In this document: positions 8,676-18,418 of the stretch, piece by piece
Position numbering within the stretch: position 1 is the stretch's first letter
Layout of the letters: the number at the start of each line of letters is the position of its first letter
From: a bacterium
Lineage (GTDB): Bacteria; Patescibacteriota; Minisyncoccia; UBA6257; JAGOQP01
Length of the DNA stretch: 44,958 nt
Reading direction: 5' to 3'
Assembly: GCA_021780155.1 (NCBI GenBank)
Contig: JAJXZH010000033.1
Coordinates: 1 to 44,958, forward strand
Position numbers and translations under genes: made by a program
The notes under the pieces: generated by a model
Seen by the model: only the letters and a program-made list of their open reading frames with translations
Database searches by the model: none
Told to the model about the DNA's origin: nothing

Positions 8676-9743
8676 TTACATACTTAAAATCGTTCTTCCT
8701 CCGGAAAAATAAAATTGAGAAACCTTGAATTGATTATTCATTTCCGTAATTTTCCAATTTTCTCCGCCATCATAACTCATATAAAGATTCTGTCCGGAAG
8801 CAACATAAAGCGCTCCGTTATTCCAACCGATGGCATCAATTTGCTTTTTTAATATCGGAATGTGTTTTAACAAAGAAAAACTATCCCCTCCATCATAACT
8901 GACTTGAATTCCACTGCCGGTTAAAACATAAATAACTCCTCTGCCAAAAGCGACATTTTTTGCCGGACTGGATCCAAAGAACCATCCTCCGGGTATTTTA
9001 ATTCCCGTAAAGCTGGCACTCAAATTGGCTCCTTTTTTGAAAGATCCGTCTTTAAGCAAAAGATAGAAATTTCCATCTCCGGGATAATAAATTTTTATTA
9101 CCGGCGATGAGAAAGCATTAACTACTCGAGTTTCTCCGTTTAGTAAATTATATCTAATTATCTGGCCGGTTGACATTCCAAAATACAAATAATTTCCAGA
9201 CCTATAAATATCGTAAGCGGCTTCTCCGTCAAAATCCATAAGTTTTTTGAGGTGAAAGAAATAATCCCAAGTTTGATAGACCGTTCCTTTTCCATTAGAA
9301 AAAACGGAGATAAAGAAGTCCTCTCCATTTCCGGAAGCGGGAAGCGTTTTAAAAACAAACGACTGGCTGTTTATCTCGTTATTGGAGCTGTTGAATCTAT
9401 CCCAAGTAAGCCCCCCGTCACGACTCAAAAATAATCCATGATCGGTTCCCATCCAAAACATATTATTTTTAAGATAACTACTGATATCAAAAATCTTGGT
9501 TCTATTATTTATATCCAATATGTCCTGATGAAAATTTTTGAAATTATCAAAAGTTATCAAAACCTGTCCAACATTGGAACTCCAATCGGTTTCAACCGCG
9601 GCAAATACCGAAGCGAACAAATCCGAAGGATTGGCAAAGGAGGTTAAATTCCCCGAAGAAATGCTATTGATTAAAGAAAGCCCGATGAACGCGCCAATGA
9701 TTCCAACTATTAAGAGTCCGATAAAATAGATTTTGTCGTCCAT
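8676..9743 (-). CDS. Membrane-anchored beta-propeller protein with Asp-box (BNR) repeats
   Basis: 355 residues. An N-terminal hydrophobic segment (about 5-27) acts as an uncleaved anchor or signal. The rest is beta-rich with three Asp boxes: SRDGGLTW (107-114), SYDGGDSF (282-289) and SYDGGENW (323-330). Such repeats build sialidase-, sortilin- or Ycf48-type propellers. No sialidase catalytic residues can be assigned, so a binding or assembly role outside the membrane is more likely than an enzyme. Its start overlaps the holB end by 34 bases, so the two are probably co-transcribed. Function unknown. Confidence 0.75.
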   Translation of the reverse strand: MDDKIYFIGLLIVGIIGAFIGLSLINSISSGNLTSFANPSDLFASVFAAVETDWSSNVGQVLITFDNFKNFHQDILDINNRTKIFDISSYLKNNMFWMGTDHGLFLSRDGGLTWDRFNSSNNEINSQSFVFKTLPASGNGEDFFISVFSNGKGTVYQTWDYFFHLKKLMDFDGEAAYDIYRSGNYLYFGMSTGQIIRYNLLNGETRVVNAFSSPVIKIYYPGDGNFYLLLKDGSFKKGANLSASFTGIKIPGGWFFGSSPAKNVAFGRGVIYVLTGSGIQVSYDGGDSFSLLKHIPILKKQIDAIGWNNGALYVASGQNLYMSYDGGENWKITEMNNQFKVSQFYFSGGRTILSM

Positions 9744-10609
9744 AATATATTTTTTATATGAATTCTTTTATTAACTGCCAGAGATTCCATTCTGGCGATT
9801 TCCTGATTGATATTTTTACAAAGTTTTGGTTCTTTTTTGAAAAATGGTCTGACTTTTTCCACTATCTCTTTAAAGAAAACATCCAGAGATTCGGGAGATT
9901 TTTCGAACATTTTTAATAAATCGTCAACTATATTTTCTAAAGCTCTTTTTTCCGAATTTTTCTTATTGGTAAAATTCTTTATAGCCAATGAGATTTCCTT
10001 TGAAGATTTATCGTCTTGAGACAACATAACCGCTCTCCCAATCCTGCCATATGATTTCTTAGCTATGCTCTTTGCTTCATTTTCACCAATTTTACCATAT
10101 TTAACCAAAAAGTCAAGTATCATGCTTTCGGGCAATGTTTTGAAGTAAATAGACTGCATTCTTGATACCAAAGTTGGTAAAAAATCCGCTTTATCCTTAG
10201 CGGTTATAATAATGAGCGAGTTTTTAGGGGGGCTCTCAACTATTTTAAGCAAAGCGTTCTGAGCTTGATCGGTAAGCCATTTAGCATCTCTAATAATGAC
10301 TATTCTATAAGGAGAGGAGACGGCTGTTTTATATAAAAATCTTTCCACTTCCCTGACGGCATCAATACCAACACTTTCTTTGTTATTTTGAAAATCGCCT
10401 GAATTATCCGAAAAATCAACGATTAAAGTTTCGTTCAAAATTTTTTCCGGTTTTGAAAATTTTTTGGTTTCTATGTAGTTGGCCAAATATTCGGCAAATA
10501 AAAATTTTCCCGTTTGAGGTTCACCAAAAAACAAATAGGAATGAAATAACTCTCTATTGTCCGCCAAACGTTTAAAATCTTTTATAAGGCTATCGCGGCC
10601 GTAAATCAT
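9710..10609 (-). CDS. holB: DNA polymerase III delta'-like clamp-loader ATPase
   Basis: 299 residues. The N-terminal AAA+ part contains a Walker A-like loop G29-EPQTG-K35, a partner segment VVIIRDAKWLTDQAQNALLK and a sensor region LVSRMQSIYF. These are hallmarks of the delta'/DnaX clamp-loader group. DnaX would normally show a four-Cys zinc module and a clean GKT/S P-loop; neither is present (GK is followed by Phe), which favours delta'. It helps load the sliding clamp during replication. Upstream is an AT-rich gap of about 100 bases without a gene, then mreB2. The C-terminal third is Lys-rich and helical, like the oligomerisation domain. Confidence 0.85.
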   Translation of the reverse strand: MIYGRDSLIKDFKRLADNRELFHSYLFFGEPQTGKFLFAEYLANYIETKKFSKPEKILNETLIVDFSDNSGDFQNNKESVGIDAVREVERFLYKTAVSSPYRIVIIRDAKWLTDQAQNALLKIVESPPKNSLIIITAKDKADFLPTLVSRMQSIYFKTLPESMILDFLVKYGKIGENEAKSIAKKSYGRIGRAVMLSQDDKSSKEISLAIKNFTNKKNSEKRALENIVDDLLKMFEKSPESLDVFFKEIVEKVRPFFKKEPKLCKNINQEIARMESLAVNKRIHIKNILWTTKSILSDS

Positions 10610-10707
10610 AAATCAAAATTAAAAAATAAAATATAAAAAATAAATATTGAAATTAAAAATAATTATCACAATTTAATGTCTTAAATCGTATTTCAATTTT
10701 TAAAATT

Positions 10708-11721
10708 TTATTTTTTATTAAGAAGCGTCCTCTTGTAAACATCGAGGTGGTTTAAGATAAGTCCGGTGCCCTTAGCCACACAAAATAATGGCTCTTCGGC
10801 AACATAAGAATTGACTCCTAACGCTTTTTTAAAAAATACCGACAAGTTTTCGATCTGAGCTCCTCCTCCTGAAAGCACCAGTCCCTTTTCCATAATATCG
10901 GCAACTAATTCCGGTGGAGTTTCATTAAAAACTTTTTGAACCGCGCTAGCAATTTCTACCAGTTGAGGATGAAGCGCTTCGGCTATTTCGTTAGAATTAA
11001 TAATTAAATCTTTGGGAAGTCCGCTGGCGCTGTCTCTGCCTCTTATTTGATATTCTTTTTTTGACCTTCCGGTCGTTGCCGAACTGATGGCAATTTTCAC
11101 ATTTTCAGCCGTTTGTTCCCCAATATAAAGAGAGTATTTTTTTTTAATGTAATCAGAGATGGCTTGATCAAATTTATTTCCGGCAACTCTCAAACTCGCC
11201 CAAGAAACAATCCCCCCCAAAGAAACAACGGCAACTTCCGAAGTGCCTCCACCAATATTGATTATCATATTCCCGGAATGGGAATTGATCGGTATACCCG
11301 CTCCCAAAGCGGCTAAAATCGGCTCTTTAACGATATGAGCCTCTTTGGCGCCGGCCTCAACGGCAGCTTCAATAACAGCCCTTTTTTCCGTCTGAGTAAT
11401 TCCAGCAGGAACGGAAATGACCACGTCCGGCTTGATGATTGTTCCGAATGCTCCAACGGCTTTGGAAATAAAATATTTTAAAAGAGCTTTGGTTATGTAA
11501 TAATCGGCAATCACTCCGTCCTTTAGCGGTTTATAAGCAATAATATCGGAAGGGGTTTTGCCTATCATTTCTTTAGCTTCTTTGCCGACGGCTAAAACTT
11601 TGTTTTCCGGAACACTCAAAGCAACGATAGTCGGTTCGTTTATAATAAATCCCTTACTGGGAACAAAAACAACCGTATTGGCGGTTCCCAAATCTATTCC
11701 TATTTTTGTAGTAAAAGCCAT
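10708..11721 (-). CDS. mreB: MreB-like actin homologue (copy 2, stand-alone)
   Basis: 337 residues, with the same ATPase signatures as the first MreB: IGIDLGTANTVVFVPSKG, the NIGGGTSEVAVVSLGG phosphate 2 loop and LVLSGGGAQIENL. It is clearly a paralogue rather than a recent copy, since substitutions are spread throughout. It lacks the short amphipathic N-terminus of copy 1 and no mreC or mreD adjoins it. It has its own likely promoter (11766-11794). A second MreB/Mbl-type filament could handle a separate shape or segregation task, or co-polymerise with the first. Confidence 0.93.
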   Translation of the reverse strand: MAFTTKIGIDLGTANTVVFVPSKGFIINEPTIVALSVPENKVLAVGKEAKEMIGKTPSDIIAYKPLKDGVIADYYITKALLKYFISKAVGAFGTIIKPDVVISVPAGITQTEKRAVIEAAVEAGAKEAHIVKEPILAALGAGIPINSHSGNMIINIGGGTSEVAVVSLGGIVSWASLRVAGNKFDQAISDYIKKKYSLYIGEQTAENVKIAISSATTGRSKKEYQIRGRDSASGLPKDLIINSNEIAEALHPQLVEIASAVQKVFNETPPELVADIMEKGLVLSGGGAQIENLSVFFKKALGVNSYVAEEPLFCVAKGTGLILNHLDVYKRTLLNKK

Positions 11722-11765
11722 AAAATTAAAAAATCGATGGATTATTTTTCTGTTTTAACCACCAC

Positions 11766-11794
11766 ATAATAATCCGTTTTCCCAAAAGTTGCAA
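11766..11794 (-). promoter_or_regulatory. Sigma70-type promoter for mreB copy 2
   Basis: On the minus strand a TTGCAA -35 (11794-11789) and a TATTAT -10 (11771-11766) are spaced by 17 bases. The start codon follows about 45 bases downstream of the -10. Confidence 0.5.
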
Positions 11795-11855
11795 CAGGAC
11801 AACGATTTTATCGCGTTAAAATTAATTATTCTTTTAAAATCAAGTAATAGACAGG

Positions 11856-13115
11856 TTAATCGATTCTTTCTATTTTACTCCCAATCATTCTCAATTTTCC
11901 ATCCATATTTTCATATCCTCTATCAATAAATTCAATATTATTGATTATCGTTTCACCTTCGGCGATTAAGCTGGCCAAAACCACTGCCGCTCCCCCTCTG
12001 ATATCCAAACTGGAGACCTCCGCTCCTTTTAAGCGAGAAGGACCACTGACAACTATTCGATTTGGATTAAGAACTTCCACATTTGCTTTCATAAGTTTTA
12101 GCTCTTCAAGATATCTAAATCTTCCATCAAATAAAGTGTCAAATATCTCCGTTCTTCCATTTGCTTGAGTCATCAAAACGGCATACTGCGGTTGAAGATC
12201 GGTCGGAAATCCCGGATATGTTCTGGCGTCTATATCGCAAGCAATCAGTTTTCTTCCTGAAAATGTTTTGACGTATTCCTTGCCATTTTTTAAAAAAATT
12301 TCAAATTTCGCTCCGGCATCTTTTAGTTTTTTGAAAAACAAATCATTATGACAAGAGATGACCGGGCCAACGACAATTTCAGAGTCGGTCAAAATACCGG
12401 CAATAATATAGGTTCCCGCCTCTATTCTGTCGGGTAAAATTTCATATTCGACGCCGTTTAATTTATCCACTCCTTTTATTTCAATTTCATGAGTGCCGGC
12501 GCCTGTAATCTTTGCTCCCATTTTATTGAGAAAATCAGCCAAGTCTTTAATTTCCGGCTCTGCAGCGGCAACATGAATTTTGGTAATCCCAGAAGAAAAA
12601 ACTGAAGCCATGATGGCATTTTCTGTGGCAGTAACACTCATTTTTCTCAAAACAATATGTCCACTCTTGGGTTTGCCGATTAAGTGAAAATTATCTCCTT
12701 CTTTTTTTATCAACACACCCATTTGTTCAAAAACATCCAAATGGTCATCTATGGGTCTTGAACCAATCAGGCATCCTCCGGGCTGATTTAAAATCACCTC
12801 TCCAAATTTTGCCAAAAGCGGTCCGGCCAAAACAATTGAGCCCCTTAATTTTTTGACCAAACTCTCGTCAAGACAAAAGGTTTTTATTTTTTGAGGATCG
12901 ATTTTTATTTCATTTTCGGAAAATTCCACCTCCGCCCCTATGCTTTTTATAATTTCAACCAATTTTTCTATATCGCTTATTTGGGGAACGTTTTTGATGA
13001 CGCACGGAGAAGAAGCCAAAATTGCCGCCGGTATTATTTTGAGTGCGGCGTTTTTTGCTCCTCCAATCTTTATTTCACCGGATAATTTTTTTTGCCCACC
13101 TACTTTAAATTTCAT
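11856..13115 (-). CDS. murA: UDP-N-acetylglucosamine 1-carboxyvinyltransferase
   Basis: 419 residues, the usual MurA length. It transfers enolpyruvate from PEP to UDP-GlcNAc, the first committed step of peptidoglycan synthesis in the cytoplasm. The substrate-binding Lys-Asn pair is at 21-22 (GGAKNAALK). The catalytic loop QPGGCLIGSRP places Cys115 at the position of E. coli Cys115, so fosfomycin sensitivity would be expected. The inside-out alpha/beta barrel continues to the usual end (YENMDGKLRMIGSKIERI). It is divergent from the PEGA gene, and a promoter lies in the 79-base gap between them. Confidence 0.96.
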   Translation of the reverse strand: MKFKVGGQKKLSGEIKIGGAKNAALKIIPAAILASSPCVIKNVPQISDIEKLVEIIKSIGAEVEFSENEIKIDPQKIKTFCLDESLVKKLRGSIVLAGPLLAKFGEVILNQPGGCLIGSRPIDDHLDVFEQMGVLIKKEGDNFHLIGKPKSGHIVLRKMSVTATENAIMASVFSSGITKIHVAAAEPEIKDLADFLNKMGAKITGAGTHEIEIKGVDKLNGVEYEILPDRIEAGTYIIAGILTDSEIVVGPVISCHNDLFFKKLKDAGAKFEIFLKNGKEYVKTFSGRKLIACDIDARTYPGFPTDLQPQYAVLMTQANGRTEIFDTLFDGRFRYLEELKLMKANVEVLNPNRIVVSGPSRLKGAEVSSLDIRGGAAVVLASLIAEGETIINNIEFIDRGYENMDGKLRMIGSKIERID

Positions 13116-13144
13116 AATTTTAGAGTTATTATATTATTGTCCTG

Positions 13145-13173
13145 ATTATAAAACTATAATTTCAATGGCGCAA
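13145..13173 (-). promoter_or_regulatory. Promoter for murA, in a divergent intergenic region
   Basis: On the minus strand TTGCGC (13173-13168) and TATAAT (13150-13145) are spaced by 17 bases, about 30 bases before the murA ATG. A plus-strand TATAAT at 13155-13160, with a poor -35, could serve the PEGA gene. The two promoters would overlap face to face. Confidence 0.6.
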
Positions 13174-13194
13174 TTGCCGCCTTTTTAAATAACC

Positions 13195-14496
13195 ATGAGT
13201 TTAAATTTTAGAAGATTTTTGTTCGTTTTGTTTGTTATTATTTTTGCCGTCGCCGGAACTATCATTATTTATTATACCAAGGGATATAGGGTAGATTTTT
13301 CAAATTTTTCAATCGTAAAAACCGGAGGGGTTTACATAGAATCAAACGTCGCTGGATTTCAAATTGATTTGGGTAAAAATGTTTATAATGATCAGTCGGG
13401 ATTGTTTAAAAAAAGCACTCTCATCTCCGGCATTCTGCCTAAAAAATATATCCTAACAATAAAAAAGGACGGCTACAACGATTACGAAAAAAATATAGAA
13501 GTTCTTCCTTCCCAGGTGTTTAGATTATTTAATGTTCTTTTGGTTCCAAAAACAATCACTCCTTATTTTTCGGCGACAAATATTTTGGGCGATTCAATTG
13601 TAGATACTTCAGGCAGCAAGATAATCACATTCGATAAAGAAAAAAACATATATTATCTGTATGATTTTTCGTCAATGTCGGCAACTTCATCATCGCCGAT
13701 AAATATCACATCAAAAATATCTCCCATTATAAAACAAAAAATTGTCTCTGTTTGGTTTAACCCTCAAAAAGACAATACTTTTATAGTTCAAACAGCCAAA
13801 GGTTTGTATCAAATCGATTTGACGGCTAAAATCGCCTCGCCAATTCAAATCGGAAAAATAGATTCAGTCAGTATTCAAAACAACAACCTTTATGCCTTAT
13901 TAGAAAATCCCATACCTAAAAAATCACTAAACACAACGTCTTCTCCTCCATCAAAAATAATCACTTATGATTTATCACTCAATTCAAAAGTTTTGGAATT
14001 TAATCTTCCTTACGGCGCTTCATCAATAGTTAAATTCGCGCCAATAAACAACGTTGTTATATTACTACTTTCTGATGGTGCGCTTTATGCCTATGATTTT
14101 TCCGGAAATCAACTCTATCAGATAGCTCATTCGGCAAAAATGTTTTCCGTTTCCGACGATAAAAATAAAATATTTTTTCAAGATAAAGACGGAAAATCTT
14201 TTGTCTACACCTTTGACGACGAAAAGCAATTTTTGGACGCATCTCAAAATATATCAATCGGGTTAAAACTAATTGACACTTTGAATATAGATCAAGTTTG
14301 GTGGTATCCGGATTCTTTTCATTTAATACTTGAATATCCAAATAAAATAACCGTTGCCGAAGTTACGCAAAAAAACCCAAATGAGAATTTTACTTTGGTT
14401 AATTCTTTTGACGAAGCTTTTTATTCTTCGACAAACAAAATTTTATACACTATAAAATCGGGAACATTAAATTTTTGGGATATTTCAAAAATTTAA
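13195..14496 (+). CDS. PEGA-domain membrane protein with propeller-like C-terminal part
   Basis: 433 residues, and the only plus-strand gene in the window. One N-terminal transmembrane helix (about 8-28) is followed by a PEGA domain at about 44-116 (GGVYIESNVAGFQIDLG, then ILPKKYILTIKKDGY). PEGA domains are small beta folds common in surface proteins. The remaining 300 residues are beta-rich, with repeated segments such as KIITFDKEKNIYYLYDF and VILLLSDGALYAYDF that resemble WD/PQQ-like propeller blades. Similar PEGA proteins recur in Parcubacteria, probably facing the cell exterior. The function is unknown. It meets the next gene tail to tail with a four-base overlap. Confidence 0.75.
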   Translation: MSLNFRRFLFVLFVIIFAVAGTIIIYYTKGYRVDFSNFSIVKTGGVYIESNVAGFQIDLGKNVYNDQSGLFKKSTLISGILPKKYILTIKKDGYNDYEKNIEVLPSQVFRLFNVLLVPKTITPYFSATNILGDSIVDTSGSKIITFDKEKNIYYLYDFSSMSATSSSPINITSKISPIIKQKIVSVWFNPQKDNTFIVQTAKGLYQIDLTAKIASPIQIGKIDSVSIQNNNLYALLENPIPKKSLNTTSSPPSKIITYDLSLNSKVLEFNLPYGASSIVKFAPINNVVILLLSDGALYAYDFSGNQLYQIAHSAKMFSVSDDKNKIFFQDKDGKSFVYTFDDEKQFLDASQNISIGLKLIDTLNIDQVWWYPDSFHLILEYPNKITVAEVTQKNPNENFTLVNSFDEAFYSSTNKILYTIKSGTLNFWDISKI

Positions 14497-14885
14497 TTTT
14501 TTTTATAAATAACAGGTAAAGAAAAAATTAAAGCCCCCAACAAAACAAACAACAAATCGTAAGTTATGCCCTCAACACTTCTTTGAATGTAAGTGGAGAA
14601 AAAATTGCTGAAAAAAAATTCATGAGTCTCCCAAATGATTCCGACAAAGGAAGCAAATGATATGGACATTAAAACAATTTTTATCTTCTCCGCCAAATAA
14701 TGATTTCTTTCTCCCAAAAAATTATCAAATAAAAAGAAAAACAAGATAGCAGAAATAATCCCCAGCGATAAATGAGTTAGATAATCAACCCAGGGATAGG
14801 CATAGCTTCCAAAAAAAACAAAGGCAATATGGAAAATCAAAAACAGAACAAAACAAGACAAAACAAAACGAGACGAAATAATCAT
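14493..14885 (-). CDS. Small four-helix integral membrane protein (possibly DUF2238/YjdF-like)
   Basis: 130 residues with four predicted transmembrane helices. Conserved-looking polar residues sit at helix ends: YPWVDYLTHLSLG, GIIWETHEFFF and EGITYDLLFVLLGAL. The spacing of D..TH, WE.HE and YD...D-like motifs resembles the DUF2238/YjdF family of membrane proteins, whose function is unknown. The match is from memory and weak. It follows rpsI on the same strand by 17 bases, so it may be transcribed with the ribosomal operon. It is convergent with the PEGA gene. Confidence 0.6.
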   Translation of the reverse strand: MIISSRFVLSCFVLFLIFHIAFVFFGSYAYPWVDYLTHLSLGIISAILFFFLFDNFLGERNHYLAEKIKIVLMSISFASFVGIIWETHEFFFSNFFSTYIQRSVEGITYDLLFVLLGALIFSLPVIYKKN

Positions 14886-14902
14886 TTTTTAGAAAATAAA
14901 AA

Positions 14903-15361
14903 TTAACGCTTTGACCATTGAGGAGCTTTGCGCGCCTTTTTGAGACCATACTTTTTTCTTTCAACCATTCTTGGGTCTCTTGTCAAAAATCCTTGCTGTT
15001 TAAGCTTCTTTCTTAAGGTTTCATCCATTTCCAAAATAGCTCTGGAAATGCCGTGCCTTAACGCTTCGGCTTGAGCGGAAATTCCTCCCCCAACAATTCT
15101 GGCGGTTATTTTCATTGATTTTAACCCCAATCTTTCAATCGGAGATTTAACCGTTCTTTGATAATTCGGCAAAGCAAAATATTTCTCAATCGGCTTTTCA
15201 TTTACTTCAATATCAACCAATTCATTGTTTTTGGATTTATATATTCTGACTCTGGCAACGGCAGTTTTTCGTCTTCCAACTCCTTGAAAATATTTACCGC
15301 TTTCAGATTTTGATTCGGCCGTTGAATGATTGATTGTTTTTTTGTCTTTTCTTTCGGTCAT
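14903..15361 (-). CDS. rpsI: 30S ribosomal protein S9
   Basis: 152 residues. A Lys/Ser-rich N-terminal extension of about 25 residues precedes the S9 core, which starts at GVGRRKTAVARVRIY. The family signature GGGISAQAEALRHGISRAIL and the conserved basic tail ending SKR, which reaches the P-site tRNA, are both present. It follows rplM by four bases, the usual rplM-rpsI pair. Confidence 0.97.
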   Translation of the reverse strand: MTERKDKKTINHSTAESKSESGKYFQGVGRRKTAVARVRIYKSKNNELVDIEVNEKPIEKYFALPNYQRTVKSPIERLGLKSMKITARIVGGGISAQAEALRHGISRAILEMDETLRKKLKQQGFLTRDPRMVERKKYGLKKARKAPQWSKR

Positions 15362-15365
15362 AAAA

Positions 15366-15713
15366 TTATTTTTCTATAATTAATCTTTTAATTCTTCGAG
15401 CTTGAAGTTTGTTTTTGGGAAGCATCCTCAAAACCGCCTTTCTCAAAACCCACCCCATTCCGTGTTTTTCCAAAACATCTTTAATTTTTCTTTCTTTAAG
15501 ATGACCTATTTGAGTGGTATGAGAATAATAAACTTTTTGACTCAACTTTCTTCCTGTCAAAATCAAACTATCAATATTTTTAATAATAACCTTGTCGTCT
15601 CCTTCAAGACGTGGGTTATAATTTGGGTTTTTCTTGCCTTGCAAAATCAAAGCAATCTCAGATGCTGTTCTTCCTAAAACTTTTCCTTTGCAATCTATTA
15701 TATATTCTGACAT
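15366..15713 (-). CDS. rplM: 50S ribosomal protein L13 (short form)
   Basis: 115 residues from the ATG at 15713. A longer start (15734) would overlap fusA and add an atypical peptide. Family motifs are clear: GKVLGRTASEIALILQGK, the YYSHTTQIGHLKER signature, and AVLRMLPKNKLQARRIKRL. Typical bacterial L13 has about 142 residues. This one lacks most of the N-terminal strand that precedes the VIDxxGKxLGR segment, fitting the reduced ribosomal proteins of these bacteria. It starts four bases after the fusA stop. Confidence 0.95.
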   Translation of the reverse strand: MSEYIIDCKGKVLGRTASEIALILQGKKNPNYNPRLEGDDKVIIKNIDSLILTGRKLSQKVYYSHTTQIGHLKERKIKDVLEKHGMGWVLRKAVLRMLPKNKLQARRIKRLIIEK

Positions 15714-15717
15714 AAAA

Positions 15718-17862
15718 TTATTTTTTTCCTTCAATTATTTGTTGCTCAACGCTTTTTGGAACTTCTTCATAATGGCTAAATTCCATCGTGAAAGATCCTC
15801 TGCCTTGAGTCATGGACCTTAATTTTGTAGCATATCCAAACATTTCAGACAAGGGGACCATGGCATCTATAACCTTCATCATTCCCCTGTCGGACAAGCC
15901 CTCAATTCTACCTCTTTTTGAATTCAAATCTCCAGTGGCGTCTCCTAAATAATCAGTCGGAGTGATTGTTTGAACTTTCATTATCGGCTCAAGAATAATT
16001 GGCGTTGCCAATCTTGCTCCCTCCTGAAGAGCCATCGAACCGGCGATTTTGAATGCCGCCTCGGAAGAGTCAACGTCATGATAAGAACCATCAAAAAGAG
16101 CGACTTCTATGTCGGTCATCGGATATCCGGCAACAACTCCTTTATCCAATGCCTCTTTAATTCCTTTTTCCGCAGCCGGAATAAATTCTTGAGGAATAAT
16201 TCCTCCCTTAATTTGATTGAGGAAAACAAATCCCTTGCCTCTTTCCAATGACTTAACTTTGATTTTGACATGTCCATATTGACCCCTTCCTCCGGATTGT
16301 CTGATATATTTACCTTCGGCTTCGGAGCTTCCTTTAACAGTTTCTTTGTAGGAAACTCTTGGTCTTCCAACGTTGGCCTCAACATTAAATTCTCTCTTCA
16401 TTCTGTCAACTAAAATTTCCAAATGAAGCTCTCCCATGCCCCAAATTATTGTCTCTCCGGTATCAGAATCTCCGGTAACTCTAAATGTCGGGTCTTCATC
16501 TGACAATCTTCTTAAAGCAATACCCAATTTTTCTTGGTCAGCTTTAGTTTTAGGTTCAATTTTAAGATTGATAACCGGCTCCGGAAAGATAATTTTTTCC
16601 AAAACAATGGGTTTTTCTGGATCGCACAAAGTATCTCCGGTAGAAGTATTTTTGAGTCCAACAATGGCACCCAAATCTCCGGCAGACATTTCTTCAACAT
16701 CCTCTCTGTGATTGGCGTGCATTCTAACTATTCTTCCGACTCTTTCCTGATTTCCTTTGATTGAGTTTAAAATGTAAGAGCCCTTTTCCATAACCCCGCT
16801 GTAAATTCTAAAATAAGTCAAGTTTCCGACAAATGGGTCAGTGGCAATTTTAAAAGCCAAAGCCGTTAATGGTTCCTTGTCGCTTGGCTGTCTGATTATT
16901 TCTTCTCCGGTTTTAGGATCGGTTCCTTTAATCGGCTTAGAATCAATAATTTCCAAAGGTGATGGCAAATAATCAACAACTCCGTCCAGCATCATTTGAA
17001 CGCCTCTGTTTTTTAAGGCGCTTCCGCAGAAAACCGGAAACAATTCGTTGTTAATTGTTGCCTTTCTTAAAACTTTTCTTAGTTCGTCAACGGAAATTTC
17101 TTCTCCATTCAAATACCTTTCCATAAGCGATTCATCTTTTTCAACAATTTTTTCAATCAACAAGGCACGCTTATCGTTAGCTTCCAAAACCATATCGGCA
17201 GGAATTTCAATTTCTTTGACTATTTCTCCATTGTCTCCTTCGGTGGTGTAGGCCTTTTTTTCCAATAAATCAACAACTCCTTTGAAATTTTCCTCAAGAC
17301 CAATCGGAATTTGAACCGCAACAGCATAAGGAGTTAATCTTTCAAGAATGGAATTAAATGAATATTCAAAACTGGCTCCCATTCTGTCCAATTTGTTAAT
17401 AAAACAAATTCTGGGAACCTTGTATTTATCCGCTTGGTGCCAGACAGTTTCCGATTGAGGTTCTACTCCGGCAACCCCATCAAAAACCGTGACTCCACCG
17501 TCTAAAACTCTCAAAGAACGCTCAACTTCAACGGTAAAATCCACGTGTCCGGGAGTGTCAATAATATTAATTTTGTGTTCAAACTGAGAACGAATTTTAT
17601 TTTTTTCTTCTTGATCGGATATTTTTATCAATTCTCTAATCGGCGTCCAAAAACAAGTAGTCGCCGCCGAAGTGATTGTGATTCCTCTTTCTCTTTCTTG
17701 TTCCATCCAATCCATAGTCGCCGCTCCCTCGTGAACTTCTCCTATTTTATGAGAGATACCGGTATAAAATAAAATGCGCTCAGAAACGGTGGTTTTTCCG
17801 GCATCAATGTGGGCGATAATTCCTATATTTCTATATTTTTCTAATGGATAACGTTTTGCCAT
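15718..17862 (-). CDS. fusA: Elongation factor G
   Basis: 714 residues, full length. GTPase motifs are present: [14 protein letters not shown] (G1), DTPGHVDF (G3) and NKLDRMGA (G4). Domains II-V follow, with the domain IV tip containing [16 protein letters not shown] drives translocation and, with RRF, ribosome recycling. It follows rpsG by 74 bases. No tuf gene follows; rplM and rpsI do instead. Confidence 0.98.
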   Translation of the reverse strand: MAKRYPLEKYRNIGIIAHIDAGKTTVSERILFYTGISHKIGEVHEGAATMDWMEQERERGITITSAATTCFWTPIRELIKISDQEEKNKIRSQFEHKINIIDTPGHVDFTVEVERSLRVLDGGVTVFDGVAGVEPQSETVWHQADKYKVPRICFINKLDRMGASFEYSFNSILERLTPYAVAVQIPIGLEENFKGVVDLLEKKAYTTEGDNGEIVKEIEIPADMVLEANDKRALLIEKIVEKDESLMERYLNGEEISVDELRKVLRKATINNELFPVFCGSALKNRGVQMMLDGVVDYLPSPLEIIDSKPIKGTDPKTGEEIIRQPSDKEPLTALAFKIATDPFVGNLTYFRIYSGVMEKGSYILNSIKGNQERVGRIVRMHANHREDVEEMSAGDLGAIVGLKNTSTGDTLCDPEKPIVLEKIIFPEPVINLKIEPKTKADQEKLGIALRRLSDEDPTFRVTGDSDTGETIIWGMGELHLEILVDRMKREFNVEANVGRPRVSYKETVKGSSEAEGKYIRQSGGRGQYGHVKIKVKSLERGKGFVFLNQIKGGIIPQEFIPAAEKGIKEALDKGVVAGYPMTDIEVALFDGSYHDVDSSEAAFKIAGSMALQEGARLATPIILEPIMKVQTITPTDYLGDATGDLNSKRGRIEGLSDRGMMKVIDAMVPLSEMFGYATKLRSMTQGRGSFTMEFSHYEEVPKSVEQQIIEGKK

Positions 17863-17936
17863 AAATTTCTAAATTTTATTTTAAAATCATTGAGCGCATA
17901 AACTCCGCGCCAACAAGCGCCATTTTAATCATCAAG

Positions 17937-18404
17937 TTATCGAGCAAAATGAGCAAAAGCTCTGTTGGCTTCAGCCATTTTGTGAATATTTTGTTTTTTA
18001 CGGATGGCGTATCCTTCGTTATTATAAACTCCGATTATTTCATCGGACAATCTTTGAGCCATTGGCTTCCCTTTAACTGATTTGGCACCTTCCAAAATCC
18101 AATGACAAGCCAAGAAAAATTTTCTTTCGGCGCGCACTTCTCTGGGGACTTGGTAATTGGCTCCTCCAACGCGTTTTGAAACAACTTCATAAATAGGAGA
18201 TGCATTTTCTATCGCTTTCTCAAAAACTTGGAGTGGCTCTAATTTGGTTTTTTGCCCAATTAAATCAAGAGCGTCATAAACAACTTTCTGGGCCACCGAT
18301 TTTTTGCCGTCCTGCATTAAATAATTTATAAATCTCGCGATTTGAAGATTTTCGTGTTTTATGTCCGGCTCTATATTTCTTTTATAATTTCTTTTTTTTC
18401 TCAT
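17937..18404 (-). CDS. rpsG: 30S ribosomal protein S7
   Basis: 155 residues, standard length. Landmarks are FINYLMQDGKKSVAQKVVYDAL, GGANYQVPREV and the C-terminal EANRAFAHFAR. S7 nucleates assembly of the 30S head and binds 16S rRNA. It follows rpsL by 14 bases, as in the str operon. Confidence 0.98.
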   Translation of the reverse strand: MRKKRNYKRNIEPDIKHENLQIARFINYLMQDGKKSVAQKVVYDALDLIGQKTKLEPLQVFEKAIENASPIYEVVSKRVGGANYQVPREVRAERKFFLACHWILEGAKSVKGKPMAQRLSDEIIGVYNNEGYAIRKKQNIHKMAEANRAFAHFAR

Positions 18405-18418
18405 AATTTATCAATTGT

